DNA of 64,000 nt from Himantopus leucocephalus. Lineage: Eukaryota > Chordata > Aves > Charadriiformes > Recurvirostridae. Both the position numbers and the translations under genes were made by a program. Below, in pieces: positions 63,815 through 64,000 of the stretch. The notes under the pieces were generated by a model, which saw nothing but the letters and a program-made list of their open reading frames with translations, was not told where the DNA came from and made no database searches. The stretch's first letter is position 1, and every line of letters starts with the position of its first letter. The stretch lies in the NCBI GenBank assembly GCA_003993805.1, contig RSEF01000004.1, positions 8,798,536 to 8,862,535 of the forward strand, written 5' to 3'.

Positions 63815-64000
63815 GGGATTTGTCCCTTGCTGACTGCTTTGTTCCAGTGACCAGTTCCGGCACTGCAAGGACTCCAGCTGCTATTTGTCCTCTCAGGGAG
63901 GACTCCTAGAGACAGTATGGGAGAGAGTAAAAGTCACATTTCACACATTGGTGGTCAGACAGCAGCAATAGGTTCCAGCAGCATGAATCCAAAGTATTGT
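63815..64000. other. Non-coding DNA to window end
   Basis: Nothing recognised in the last 186 bases. Confidence 0.5.

Noticed and set aside
63488..63868. 126-codon minus-strand open frame
   Set aside because: It crosses the N at 63781 and its duplicated flanks, and no motif is recognised.
1..64000. CRISPR array, tRNA, rRNA, bacterial operon or phage genes
   Set aside because: No spaced identical repeats, no tRNA-like A/B boxes or cloverleaf that I could find, no long coding frames; composition and repeats are those of a bird nuclear genome.

Overview
The window reads as nuclear DNA of a bird. The clearest evidence is three recognisable CR1 LINE pieces (about 9222-10280 minus, 42762-42809 plus, 45151-45382 plus), a CR1-type octamer tail at 49514-49537, and a 583-bp solo LTR of an avian endogenous retrovirus (51230-51812) with a 5-bp target-site duplication. 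Base composition is AT-rich, and no open frame exceeds 146 codons. The sequence is a scaffold with nine N gaps: eight single N and one run of ten. I recognise no protein-coding gene, rRNA, tRNA, operon or CRISPR array. The species cannot be fixed from what is visible.

Layout. 1-9.2 kb: AT-rich non-coding DNA with two false-duplication gaps (N at 1238 and 8062) and a small CpG-rich patch (3.86-4.11 kb). 9.2-10.3 kb: an antisense CR1 copy that lacks its reverse-transcriptase core. 10.3-36.6 kb: unique non-coding DNA with homopolymer and polypurine tracts (gaps at 15015 and 24203), a few GC-richer patches, a 16-bp perfect palindrome holding an E-box (27.77 kb), and several short minus-strand open stretches bounded by splice-like signals. 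36.6-37.1 kb: two gaps 300 bp apart, each flanked by overlapping duplicate sequence. 37.1-42.7 kb: unique AT-rich DNA. 42.67-42.81 kb: an LTR-like start, the ten-N gap, then the 3' end of a CR1. 42.8-64 kb: unique DNA holding CR1 pieces, the solo LTR, microsatellites, a G-quadruplex candidate and a TATA/octamer/donor cluster near 63 kb. A last false-duplication gap lies at 63781.

Two patterns are not explained by ordinary features. First, the plus strand is A>T and C>G in sampled rows left of the ten-N gap, and T>A and G>C in sampled rows right of it. This is the mark either of oppositely transcribed domains or of a contig placed in the wrong orientation at that gap. Second, five of the single-N gaps sit between near-identical direct repeats of 33-118 bp, so they are probably unmerged overlapping contig ends (perhaps the two haplotypes) and not real duplications. 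No set of genes working together can be described here; the window is best read as intronic or intergenic DNA shaped by retrotransposon insertion and by assembly artefacts.
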